Assembly (NCBI GenBank): GCA_964513745.1
Contig: CAZEOK010000002.1
Span: 1-64,000, forward strand
DNA: 64,000 nt
Origin: DATDCY01 sp964513745
GTDB taxonomy: Bacteria > JAUVQV01 > DATDCY01
Reading direction: 5' to 3'
Of the stretch, positions 8,584 to 16,364 are shown piece by piece. The stretch's first letter is position 1. The number at the start of each line of letters is the position of its first letter. The notes under the pieces were generated by a model. It saw only the letters and a list, made by a program, of their open reading frames with translations, ran no database searches and was not told the DNA's origin. The position numbers and the translations under genes were made by a program.

Positions 8584-9174
8584 ATGACAGTCGACGTTGT
8601 CATCGTCGGTCTCGGGAACCCCGGACCCCGCTATGATCGCACCCGGCACAACGCCGGATTCCTCCTTGTCGACAAGCTTGCCGCAGCGCATGGCGTCGTG
8701 CTGGGCCAGCAGCGGCACGACGCCCTTGTCGGCGATGGCCGCATTGCCGGCCGCCGCTGCCTGCTGGCACTGCCGCAGACTTTCATGAACCGCAGCGGCG
8801 AGTCCGTTCGCCGGATCCTGTCGTTCGCCGGTCTCGACGCGGGTTCGCTGGTGGTCGTCCATGACGACATGGACCTGGCTCTCGGACGCCTGCGCCTGCG
8901 CCGCGGCGGGGGGGCGGGCGGCCACCGGGGCGTTGCTTCGATCCTCGAGAATGTCGGTGACCCCGAGTTCGTCCGACTTAAAATCGGCGTGGGACGCCCC
9001 CCGGCGGGGGTTCCGGCCGAGGTTCACGTCTTGCAGGATTTCGCCGCCGGCGAGATCGAGACACTGTGCGATGTCATCGATCGCGGCGCAGCGGCGCTCG
9101 AGATCCTGCTCGCCCGCGGATTGGACGCCGCGATGAACGCCTGTAATCCCGTTGCCGACACTGAGGCCCCGTGA
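8584..9174 (+). CDS. pth: Peptidyl-tRNA hydrolase
   Basis: Pth cleaves peptidyl-tRNA released from stalled ribosomes. The 196-residue protein has all landmarks: GLGNPGPRYDRTRHNAG with the catalytic His22, the substrate asparagine in TFMNRSG, HDDMDLALG with the catalytic aspartate, and GGHRGVASI. The ATG at 8584 has GAAGG about 12 bases upstream. It follows rplY and precedes the rpsF promoter. Confidence 0.96.
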   Translation: MTVDVVIVGLGNPGPRYDRTRHNAGFLLVDKLAAAHGVVLGQQRHDALVGDGRIAGRRCLLALPQTFMNRSGESVRRILSFAGLDAGSLVVVHDDMDLALGRLRLRRGGGAGGHRGVASILENVGDPEFVRLKIGVGRPPAGVPAEVHVLQDFAAGEIETLCDVIDRGAAALEILLARGLDAAMNACNPVADTEAP

Positions 9175-9177
9175 CCC

Positions 9178-9207
9178 TTGCGCTCCGCGGCCCGTGCGTG
9201 GTATAAA
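9178..9207 (+). promoter_or_regulatory. Promoter of the rpsF-ssb-rpsR operon
   Basis: TTGCGC (9178-9183), an 18-base spacer and TATAAA (9202-9207) begin just after the pth stop. The transcript would have an untranslated leader of about 80 bases before rpsF. Confidence 0.5.
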
Positions 9208-9293
9208 GCCGCACTTTCCCAGAGGGGGGAAGAGCTTCCTTGCCCGCGGCCAGGCCCGCGGGCTTCACATCCGGAAGGAGGAGGACAGACACC

Positions 9294-9677
9294 GTGCAGA
9301 AGTATTACGAGACCATCTTCATCATGCGTCCCACCCTGAACGACCAGGAGATCGCGGAGCTCATCGAGAACTACCGCGGCATCCTTGTTCGTGAAGGGGC
9401 CGAGATCCTGTACCAGGCCGATCTCGGGAAGAAGAAGCTGGCGTACATCATTCGCCACTTCCAGAACGGCCACTACGCACTCTACCGCTACAAGGCCCCT
9501 GCTGCGGCAGTCCACGAGGTCGAGCGCAGCATGAAGATCAACGAGGACCTGCTGCGGATCCTCACCGTGAAGCTCGACGAGGTTGAGCTGGCGGCTGCCA
9601 ACGCTGCGGTCGCGGCCGCGGCGGCAGCAGCCGAGCAGTACGCACCGGCAGCAGTCACAGCCCCCGTCGAGGGCTGA
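9294..9677 (+). CDS. rpsF: 30S ribosomal protein S6
   Basis: S6 binds S18 on the 30S platform. The 127-residue protein begins MQKYYETIFIMRPTLND, as in other S6 proteins, and has KKLAYIIRHFQNGHYALYRY. A C-terminal Ala-rich tail of about 30 residues follows. The GTG at 9294 is preceded by GGAAGGAGGAGG. S6 with S18 can bind its own leader in other bacteria, so autoregulation is possible; I did not identify the conserved S6:S18 motif in the leader. Confidence 0.95.
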   Translation: MQKYYETIFIMRPTLNDQEIAELIENYRGILVREGAEILYQADLGKKKLAYIIRHFQNGHYALYRYKAPAAAVHEVERSMKINEDLLRILTVKLDEVELAAANAAVAAAAAAAEQYAPAAVTAPVEG

Positions 9678-9681
9678 TCCG

Positions 9682-10092
9682 ATGGCCGATATCAACGTCG
9701 TGATCCTCGTCGGGCGGCTGACCCGAGACCCGGAGTTGCGGTACACGCCCGCGGGGACGGCGGTGACCGGCTTCGGGCTGGCGGTCAACAACCGCCGCAA
9801 GGTTGGGGACGAGTGGAAGGAAGAGCCCTGCTTCGTCGACGTCAAGATCTTCGGACGCATGGCGGAGACCAGCAGCGAGTACCTCTCCAAGGGCCGGCAG
9901 TGCGCCATTGAAGGCCGGCTTTCGTACAGCAAGTGGGAGAAAGACGGGCAGATTCGCAGCAAGCTCGAGGTCATCGCGAACAACATCCAGTTCCTCGGTC
10001 AGGGCCAGCAGGGCCGGAGCGGGGACCGCGCACCCGGATCAGACAGCGACCCGCTTGCCGACGCCGGCGGCGACGAGATGCCGCCCTTCTAG
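9682..10092 (+). CDS. ssb: Single-stranded DNA-binding protein
   Basis: SSB coats single-stranded DNA and recruits repair and replication proteins. The 136-residue protein starts MADINVVILVGRLTRDPELR. It carries the OB fold through about residue 105 and a Gly/Gln/Asp-rich linker. The C-terminal acidic tip is DEMPPF, a slight variant of the usual D-[DI]-x-PF interaction peptide. It starts four bases after the rpsF stop, the common rpsF-ssb-rpsR arrangement. Confidence 0.97.
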   Translation: MADINVVILVGRLTRDPELRYTPAGTAVTGFGLAVNNRRKVGDEWKEEPCFVDVKIFGRMAETSSEYLSKGRQCAIEGRLSYSKWEKDGQIRSKLEVIANNIQFLGQGQQGRSGDRAPGSDSDPLADAGGDEMPPF

Positions 10093-10161
10093 GACATAAC
10101 GATCGCGACGTCGCCGCCGTGCCGCTGCCGTCGCGGATGATAAAAGGAGAGACGCACCATC

Positions 10162-10395
10162 ATGGAGCCGGTGAAGAGAAAGCGCTTTCAGAAGCGGAAA
10201 TCCTGCAAGTTTTGCGAGGACAAGGTCGTCGCGATAGACTACAAGGACGTTAAACTGCTCAAGATGTACGTGAGCGAGCGGGGCAAGATCATCCCGCGCC
10301 GGATCACGGGCAACTGCGCCAAGCATCAGCGCAGCCTGACGACATCGATCAAGCGGGCGCGCAACATCGCGCTCATTCCCTTCGCAGCCGGTTAA
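10162..10395 (+). CDS. rpsR: 30S ribosomal protein S18, zinc-binding form
   Basis: The 77-residue S18 partners with S6. It retains a CxxC...CxxH metal site (C15-x2-C18 and C52-x2-H55), the C+ version found in bacteria that have not switched to zinc-free S18. The core ITGNCAKHQRSLTTSIKRARNIALIPF is intact. An AAAGGAGAG site precedes the ATG. It ends the operon and is followed at once by a strong terminator hairpin. Confidence 0.96.
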   Translation: MEPVKRKRFQKRKSCKFCEDKVVAIDYKDVKLLKMYVSERGKIIPRRITGNCAKHQRSLTTSIKRARNIALIPFAAG

Positions 10396-10414
10396 CAGCA
10401 GCACTCGCATCATT

Positions 10415-10451
10415 GCCGCCCCGGGGCCAGCGGTTCCGGGGCGGCTTCTTT
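10415..10451 (+). terminator. Rho-independent terminator after rpsR
   Basis: A perfect ten-pair stem GCCGCCCCGG...CCGGGGCGGC (10415-10424 and 10436-10445) with an 11-base loop is followed by TTCTTT. It ends one base before the start codon of the next gene. Confidence 0.85.
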
Positions 10452-10452
10452 C

Positions 10453-11397
10453 ATGATACGGATCAGCAGCGAACTCCGGGATCTCGCCGCCGCGAGCGCC
10501 TGTTCGGCGCTGCTGTTCGCCACCGGGGCCCTCCTGCCGCTGATCGGTCCGCCGGCCGGCTTCATATCCGCCACGCCGCTGATCTGGCTCGCAGCCCGCC
10601 ATGGCCGCATGATCGGTCTGCTGGGCGGTGTGCTCGCCACCGTGGCTCTGCTCGCGGTGTTGGCACCTCCGGTCGCGCTGGTCTACGCCATGGAACACGC
10701 CTTGCCCGCGGGGTATCTCGGATGGAGACTCCGCCGCGGCAAGGGCATCGTCGCTGGCAGCGCCGCTGCCGGGCTCGTGGTCACGGCACTGGTGATCGGC
10801 ATGGCCCTGCTCCTTGCCGGCCGCGGCCAGGATCCAGTTCAACTGCTCGAGCAGCAGCTTCGGGAAGGGCTGGTCGAACTCGGCGGCAGCGCGACCAACG
10901 GGCAGCCGGGTACGGATAGCCTCCCGGCCTTGAATGAGAACCTTGAGGAGGCGCTGGCCTTCATGCGTCGCGCCCTCCCCGCCCTCACACTCGTCGGCAT
11001 CTTTCTCGAGTGCGCTTTCAGCAGTCTTCTGGCCTCCCGGTTGCTCGCACGCGCCGAGGTCGCGGCTCAACCGCTCCTCATGACCGCGTTCGCGCTGCCG
11101 GAATGGCTTGTTTGGGTGCTCATCCCGGCGCTGGCGCTCTGCTGGGCACCGCAGTCGACGGTGGCGACCGTTGCGCTCAACGTGCTGCTCCCGCTCGGGT
11201 TCGGGTACCTCCTCCAGGGGCTTTCGATCAGTCTGCACCTGGCGGCGCGCGCCCGTCTCTCGCGTTTCGCCAGGATCCTGTTCGCATCATCCCTGGTCGT
11301 CTTCCCGTGGCTTCTGGTCGCGCCGCTGCTGCTTGGGCTGCTCGATTTCCGGTTCGGCTTCCGCGACCGCTGGCGGCTCGAGCCTCCCCCCCAGTAG
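10453..11397 (+). CDS. DUF2232 (YybS-like) integral membrane protein
   Basis: The 314-residue protein has about eight hydrophobic segments: residues 10-45, 52-75, 95-125, 175-200, 215-235, 238-262 and 275-300, the first of them probably containing two helices. Its place directly after rpsR is where DUF2232/YybS proteins sit in many Firmicutes and Deltaproteobacteria. Function in the family is unknown. The start is uncertain: the ATG at 10453 is one base past the rpsR terminator, leaving no room for a ribosome site, so transcription that reaches it must read through the hairpin. No better in-frame start is evident before the first membrane helix. Confidence 0.8.
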   Translation: MIRISSELRDLAAASACSALLFATGALLPLIGPPAGFISATPLIWLAARHGRMIGLLGGVLATVALLAVLAPPVALVYAMEHALPAGYLGWRLRRGKGIVAGSAAAGLVVTALVIGMALLLAGRGQDPVQLLEQQLREGLVELGGSATNGQPGTDSLPALNENLEEALAFMRRALPALTLVGIFLECAFSSLLASRLLARAEVAAQPLLMTAFALPEWLVWVLIPALALCWAPQSTVATVALNVLLPLGFGYLLQGLSISLHLAARARLSRFARILFASSLVVFPWLLVAPLLLGLLDFRFGFRDRWRLEPPPQ

Positions 11398-11447
11398 GTC
11401 GGCGATCTCCCGCGGCACCCGTCCTGCGGAGCCTGCCCCCGTCGTTC

Positions 11448-11476
11448 TTGACTCACTTCCGCCCAGGCTCTATGAT
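11448..11476 (+). promoter_or_regulatory. Sigma-70-like promoter of the mutS operon
   Basis: TTGACT (11448-11453), a 17-base spacer and TATGAT (11471-11476) lie about 65 bases before mutS, in the only sizeable gap of this block. Confidence 0.65.
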
Positions 11477-11541
11477 CGCCGCATGACGCTCCGCAGGCAC
11501 GTGTTTTTATCAGCAGCCACAAGCAGTTGGAGCTTTCAGGG

Positions 11542-14175
11542 ATGAGCGGACCGACCCCGATGATGCGCCAGTATCAGCGCATCAAGCAGCAGCACCCGGA
11601 GGCCATCCTGCTGTTCCACCTCGGCGACTTCTACGAGATGTTCTTCGAGGACGCCCGCGATGCGGCCAGAATCCTCAATATCACCCTGACTTCCCGCGAC
11701 CGTCAGAAGGCCGAGCCCATCCCGCTGTGCGGCATCCCCGTGCACTCGGCGGAAAGCTACATCACCCGGCTTCTCAAGGCCGGTCGCAAGGTCGCCGTCT
11801 GCGATCAGGTGGAGAATCCCGCGGACGCCGTCGGCATTGTCCGGCGCGAGGTCACCCGGGTCATCACCCCCGGCACCGTGCTCGACGAGCGGATGCTCGA
11901 GGGACGGGAGACCAATTACCTGGTCGCCCTGGCGCCCGGGAAAGTCCGGACCGGCCTCGCGGCCCTCGATTTTTCCACGGCCGAATTCCTGCTGCTCGAA
12001 ACGGCGACCGTAAACCGCCGCGAGCTGGAAGATCGTCTCGAGGGTTTCGCGCCCGCGGAGCTGCTCCTACCGCAAAGCGCCGCCCCGGATATCGACACCA
12101 TGATCGCCCGGGTGGTCCCCGGCGTCACGGTGACGCGGACCGACGATCCCGCCTCGTTCGATCCCGGCGCCTCGCGTCGCACGCTGCTCGAGCACTTCGG
12201 CACCGCGACCCTCGACGGTTTCGGCCTCCAGGGGTGCGACGAATCGGTCACCGCCGCCGGCGCCCTGGTGCGCTACCTCCAGGCCACGCAGCGCCGGCCT
12301 CTGGGCAACATCACGCGCCTGTCAGTGTGGCGCCCGGAGGGTCGCATGGCGCTCGATGCCGCAACCCAGCGCAACCTCGAGCTGCTCTCGAACCTCGACG
12401 ACGGCCGTCGCGAGCGCAGCCTGCTCTGGGTGCTCGACCGCACCCAGACACCGCTCGGAGCGCGGCGCCTGCGCTCCTGGATCATCTCGCCGCTGATGGA
12501 CGCGTCGGCAATCGCGGCACGGCAGGACGCCGTCGAACGGCTCATCGCGGAGGCCGGCTTGCGTCAGCGCCTGCGAGTCGCGCTCGGTGGCATCCTCGAT
12601 CTGGAGCGCCTTGCCAGCCGCATCGCCCTGAACACCGCGGGTCCGCACGAGCTGGCCTCGTTGCGATCCTCGCTGCGGCTGCTCCCGGAGCTTTTCGGCG
12701 CGCTCGCCGGCGACCCGGTGACGCTGCTCGCCACGCTCGGGAAAGCCGACGCGCTGACCGACCTGTGCGCCTGGATCGACAGCACGCTGGCCGAAGCCCC
12801 GCCGCAGCGCGTCAGCCAGGGAGGAGTCATCCGCGCGGGGGTGAGCGCCGAGCTCGACGCGCTTCGCAGCCGCTCGCATGACGCGCAGAGCGCGCTCGCC
12901 GACCTCGAGAGGCGCGAGCGCCAGCGCACCGGCATCGCTACGCTCAAGATCGGCTACACCAGGGTTTTCGGCTATTACATCGAGGTCACGCGGCCGAACA
13001 TCCCGAGTGTACCCGCCGACTACCTCCGGCGGCAGACGCTCGTCAATGCCGAGCGCTACCACTCCGCTGAGCTCGCCGCCTTCGAGGAGGGGATCCTCGG
13101 TGCCGAGGAGAAGTCCCTCGCGCTCGAAGCACGCATCTTCGAGGACCTGCGCGTCTTGGTCGCCGCGACCGCCGCGCGGGTGCAGGCCGCGGCGGCGGCC
13201 GTCGGCGAGATCGATGCCCTGCAGTCGCTCGCCGAAGTGGCGCTGCGGCAGGGATACTCGCGCCCCACCGTCGACGCCAGCCTGGCGCTGGAGATCTGCG
13301 GCGGCCGGCACCCGGTGGTCGAGCTTGCCGGCGCGGAGCGGTTCGTACCGAACGACTGCCTTCTCGACGCCGGGGATTGCCAGCTGGTGATCCTCACCGG
13401 GCCGAACATGGCCGGCAAGTCCACCTACCTGCGGCAGACCGCGCTGATCGCGCTGATGGCTCAGATCGGCAGCTTCGTACCGGCGGCGTCGGCCAGGGTC
13501 GGCCTGGTCGACCGCATCTTCACGCGCATCGGCGCCGCTGACCGCCTCTCGCGCGGCCAGAGCACCTTCATGGTCGAGATGACCGAGACCGCAAGCATCC
13601 TGCACAACGCCACGGAGCGCAGCCTGGTGATCCTCGACGAGGTCGGGCGAGGGACGAGCACCTTCGACGGGCTGGCCATCGCCTGGGCGGTCGCCGAGCA
13701 CCTGCACGGCAGCGGTCCGCGCGGGCCGAGGACGCTCTTCGCCACGCACTATCACCAACTCACCGAACTGTCGCTCACGCTTGCCCGGGCGCGCAATTTC
13801 ACGATCGCTGTCCGCGAGTGGGAGCAGCAGATCCTCTTCTTGCGCACGATCATTCCCGGCGGAGCCGACCGCAGCTACGGGATCCAGGTCGCCCAGCTGG
13901 CCGGCATCCCCGCACCGACCCTCGCGCGGGCCAGGGAAATTCTTGCCAATCTCGAGAGCGGCGAGCTGACGATCGAAGGGCTTCCCCGCATCGCGGAGCA
14001 CCCGGCGATGCTGGAACCGCCGCCGCAGCTCGACCTGTTCCAGGCGCGGGAGCACGATGTTGTCCGCTCGCTGCGCGATCTCGACACGGACCGGTTGACG
14101 CCCCTGGAAGCCCTGCAGCTGCTCTGTGACTGGAAGGCCATCGTCGGACAACCGATGCGCAGAGCCGCCCCATGA
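11542..14175 (+). CDS. mutS: DNA mismatch repair protein MutS
   Basis: MutS recognises mismatches and small loops and recruits MutL. The 877-residue length is typical. The mismatch-contact motif is FYEMF in HLGDFYEMFFEDA near the N-terminus. Connector, lever and clamp domains follow. The ABC-type ATPase has Walker A GPNMAGKST at about 620-628, RIGAADRLSRGQSTFMVEM, Walker B VILDEVGRGTSTFDG and TLFATHYHQL. The ATG at 11542 has GGAG nine bases upstream; a TTG five codons earlier is the alternative. The stop overlaps the start of the amidase gene as ATGA. mutL is not in the window. Confidence 0.97.
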   Translation: MSGPTPMMRQYQRIKQQHPEAILLFHLGDFYEMFFEDARDAARILNITLTSRDRQKAEPIPLCGIPVHSAESYITRLLKAGRKVAVCDQVENPADAVGIVRREVTRVITPGTVLDERMLEGRETNYLVALAPGKVRTGLAALDFSTAEFLLLETATVNRRELEDRLEGFAPAELLLPQSAAPDIDTMIARVVPGVTVTRTDDPASFDPGASRRTLLEHFGTATLDGFGLQGCDESVTAAGALVRYLQATQRRPLGNITRLSVWRPEGRMALDAATQRNLELLSNLDDGRRERSLLWVLDRTQTPLGARRLRSWIISPLMDASAIAARQDAVERLIAEAGLRQRLRVALGGILDLERLASRIALNTAGPHELASLRSSLRLLPELFGALAGDPVTLLATLGKADALTDLCAWIDSTLAEAPPQRVSQGGVIRAGVSAELDALRSRSHDAQSALADLERRERQRTGIATLKIGYTRVFGYYIEVTRPNIPSVPADYLRRQTLVNAERYHSAELAAFEEGILGAEEKSLALEARIFEDLRVLVAATAARVQAAAAAVGEIDALQSLAEVALRQGYSRPTVDASLALEICGGRHPVVELAGAERFVPNDCLLDAGDCQLVILTGPNMAGKSTYLRQTALIALMAQIGSFVPAASARVGLVDRIFTRIGAADRLSRGQSTFMVEMTETASILHNATERSLVILDEVGRGTSTFDGLAIAWAVAEHLHGSGPRGPRTLFATHYHQLTELSLTLARARNFTIAVREWEQQILFLRTIIPGGADRSYGIQVAQLAGIPAPTLARAREILANLESGELTIEGLPRIAEHPAMLEPPPQLDLFQAREHDVVRSLRDLDTDRLTPLEALQLLCDWKAIVGQPMRRAAP

Positions 14176-16364
14176 GACGGGCGCTCACCGTTGCCGCGTT
14201 TCTGTCGGTGCTTCTCGCACTGTCCTGGCAGGCACACGGAGCTTCACCCGCAACCACCCCGGTTCTTTCCCGTGCGGAGTCCCTGTTTGCCCGGGCCGAG
14301 GCGGACTTCTCGGCGCTCCGGGCGAGTGCCCAGGCCCAGCGACAGCGCCAGAATTACGTGCGGGTGCTCGAGGCATACCGCCGGGTCTTCGAAAAATATC
14401 CCGCCACCCGCGCGGGGGATCAGGCCCTGATGCGCTCAGGAGAGCTGCTCACCCTGCTGTTTCGCTGGACCGGACAGGAGGGGGACTTGAACAGGGCCCA
14501 GAATTATTATCAGCGGCTCGTCCAGACCTCCCCGAAGAGCCCGCTCCTCGATGACGCCCTGCTGGCAATAGCGTATCTTTTCCTCGATCAGTTCAAGGAC
14601 CCGATCCAGGCCTGGCTGCGCTTCCGCGACGTCACGGTGCTCGCGCCGGCGGGTGACAAGGCGGCCGAAGCGAAAAGACAGCTCAAGCGGCTTTCGCGCT
14701 ATGCCACGGTGACGAAGCCGCAGCAGGCAGCCGGCGGTGGCAACGACCTTTCCTGCCCGGCACCTCAGCCGGGCAGTGCGGCGGACAAGACTCATGCCGC
14801 CATTGCTGCAACGTCTACGCCACCGGGCACGGCTGCCCCGCCGCTTCCCGACCCGACGGTTCCGCCGCCACCTTCGCCAGCGGGAGTGGCAACTGCGCCC
14901 AACCGCGTTCGCGACATCCGCCACTGGTCGAATCCCGAATACACCCGTGTCGTCATCGACCTCGAACGGAAAACGAATTTTTACTCCAACCTTCTCGAGG
15001 ACCGCTCCGGGAGCGGCAAGCCGCCCCGGCTGTACGTGGACCTCTTCGGCACGCGCGTCGAAGAGCGCTTTTGCGCACCGATCAGCGTGAACGACGGGAT
15101 CCTGCTCGGCATCCGGGCCGGTCAGTACACACCGGACAGCGTCCGTGTCGTGCTCGAGATCGACGGGCTGCACACCTATCGCGTGTTTCCGATGCAGAAC
15201 CCCTTCCGCATCGTGATAGACGTGACCGGCGGAACCCCGGGTGCGTCACCGGGAATGTCGGTAGCGGCTGCGCCGCGCCTAGCAACGCCGGTGGCGGCTG
15301 CTGCAGCGTCGCCCCCGCCGAAAACGGCTCCCGCCGCGTTGTCGCCCACCCCGACGTTGAGCACCCGCATGGCGCCGCTCCCCGCGCAGACAAAGTTCAC
15401 GCCGGAGCCGGTACCCGATCTCATTCCCCTGCCGGCGTTCACTCCCGGCGAACCGTCCCCCGCCACGACCGCACCGTCGCTCCCACAGCAAGCGGCACCG
15501 GTGAGTGCCGCAACCCCCGCGACGTTCTCCGGCACCGCCGCGGCGGCCGCGACCGTCACCGCCGCGTCTCCAGCCCCCGACCCGCGCGCGCTCAGCGAGG
15601 GGGCCATCCCCTCCCCTCCACCCTCGTCCGGCAAGCCGTCGCTGGCACGGCAGCTCGGGCTGGGCGTGCGCAGGGTGATCATCGACGCCGGCCATGGCGC
15701 GCACGATCCGGGGGCAATCGGTGTCGGAGGCCTCCAGGAAAAGGAGGTCACGCTCGATCTGGCGCTGCGCGTGCGCGACGTTCTCCAGGCAGCCGGGTAC
15801 GAGATTGTGCTCACCCGCGACCGGGACGTCTACCTGCCTCTCGAGGAACGCACGGCTCTTGCGAACACCGCGCGTGGCGACCTGTTCCTCTCGCTGCATT
15901 GCAACGCTAGCGACGCCGGCAACCTCAGCGGCGTCGAGACCTATTTCCTCAATCTCGCCTCGAACATCCGGGCGATGAAAACGGCTGCCCGCGAGAACAG
16001 CATGGCGGTCGCCAACATGAGCGACCTGCAGCAGATCGTCCGGGAGATCCAGAACTCCAAGATGGACGAGTCGAGCCAGTTCGCCGCACGGATCCAGCGC
16101 TCCCTGCACGGCGCGCTGCGCCGGAAGTTCCCCGACGTGAAGGATCTCGGCGTCAAGCAGGCGCCCTTCTACGTGCTCATCGGCGCGCAAATGCCGAGCG
16201 TCCTCGCCGAGGTCTCCTTCATCAACCACCGCACGGAGGGCCGCCGCCTCGCCGATCCGGCGTACCGCCAACTCATCGCGCAGGCGATCGCCGACGGCGT
16301 GAAGCGCTATGTGAAATCCGTGAAAACCGCGACCCTGGGCTCTCCCGGAGGCCGGACGCCGTGA
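14172..16364 (+). CDS. N-acetylmuramoyl-L-alanine amidase with TPR-like and AMIN domains
   Basis: A periplasmic AmiC-type zinc amidase that cuts the bond between muramic acid and the stem peptide, used in daughter-cell separation. Order: signal peptide (1-23), TPR-like helical region (about 30-180), Pro/Ala linker, AMIN domain (about 245-355) for envelope targeting, a second low-complexity Pro/Ala/Thr linker of about 135 residues, then Amidase_3 (about 500-720). The zinc ligands appear to be H508 (DAGHG), E523 (QEKE) and H576 (SLHCNA), with catalytic E680 (LAEVSFINH). At 730 residues it is much longer than E. coli AmiC because of the N-terminal helical part and the linkers. It overlaps mutS by ATGA and the EF-G gene by GTGA. 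Confidence 0.93.
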   Translation: MRRALTVAAFLSVLLALSWQAHGASPATTPVLSRAESLFARAEADFSALRASAQAQRQRQNYVRVLEAYRRVFEKYPATRAGDQALMRSGELLTLLFRWTGQEGDLNRAQNYYQRLVQTSPKSPLLDDALLAIAYLFLDQFKDPIQAWLRFRDVTVLAPAGDKAAEAKRQLKRLSRYATVTKPQQAAGGGNDLSCPAPQPGSAADKTHAAIAATSTPPGTAAPPLPDPTVPPPPSPAGVATAPNRVRDIRHWSNPEYTRVVIDLERKTNFYSNLLEDRSGSGKPPRLYVDLFGTRVEERFCAPISVNDGILLGIRAGQYTPDSVRVVLEIDGLHTYRVFPMQNPFRIVIDVTGGTPGASPGMSVAAAPRLATPVAAAAASPPPKTAPAALSPTPTLSTRMAPLPAQTKFTPEPVPDLIPLPAFTPGEPSPATTAPSLPQQAAPVSAATPATFSGTAAAAATVTAASPAPDPRALSEGAIPSPPPSSGKPSLARQLGLGVRRVIIDAGHGAHDPGAIGVGGLQEKEVTLDLALRVRDVLQAAGYEIVLTRDRDVYLPLEERTALANTARGDLFLSLHCNASDAGNLSGVETYFLNLASNIRAMKTAARENSMAVANMSDLQQIVREIQNSKMDESSQFAARIQRSLHGALRRKFPDVKDLGVKQAPFYVLIGAQMPSVLAEVSFINHRTEGRRLADPAYRQLIAQAIADGVKRYVKSVKTATLGSPGGRTP

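Noticed and set aside
12322..14151. A minus-strand open frame of about 600 codons inside mutS
   Set aside because: High-GC codon bias opens the antisense frame. It has no recognisable domain and mutS is intact.
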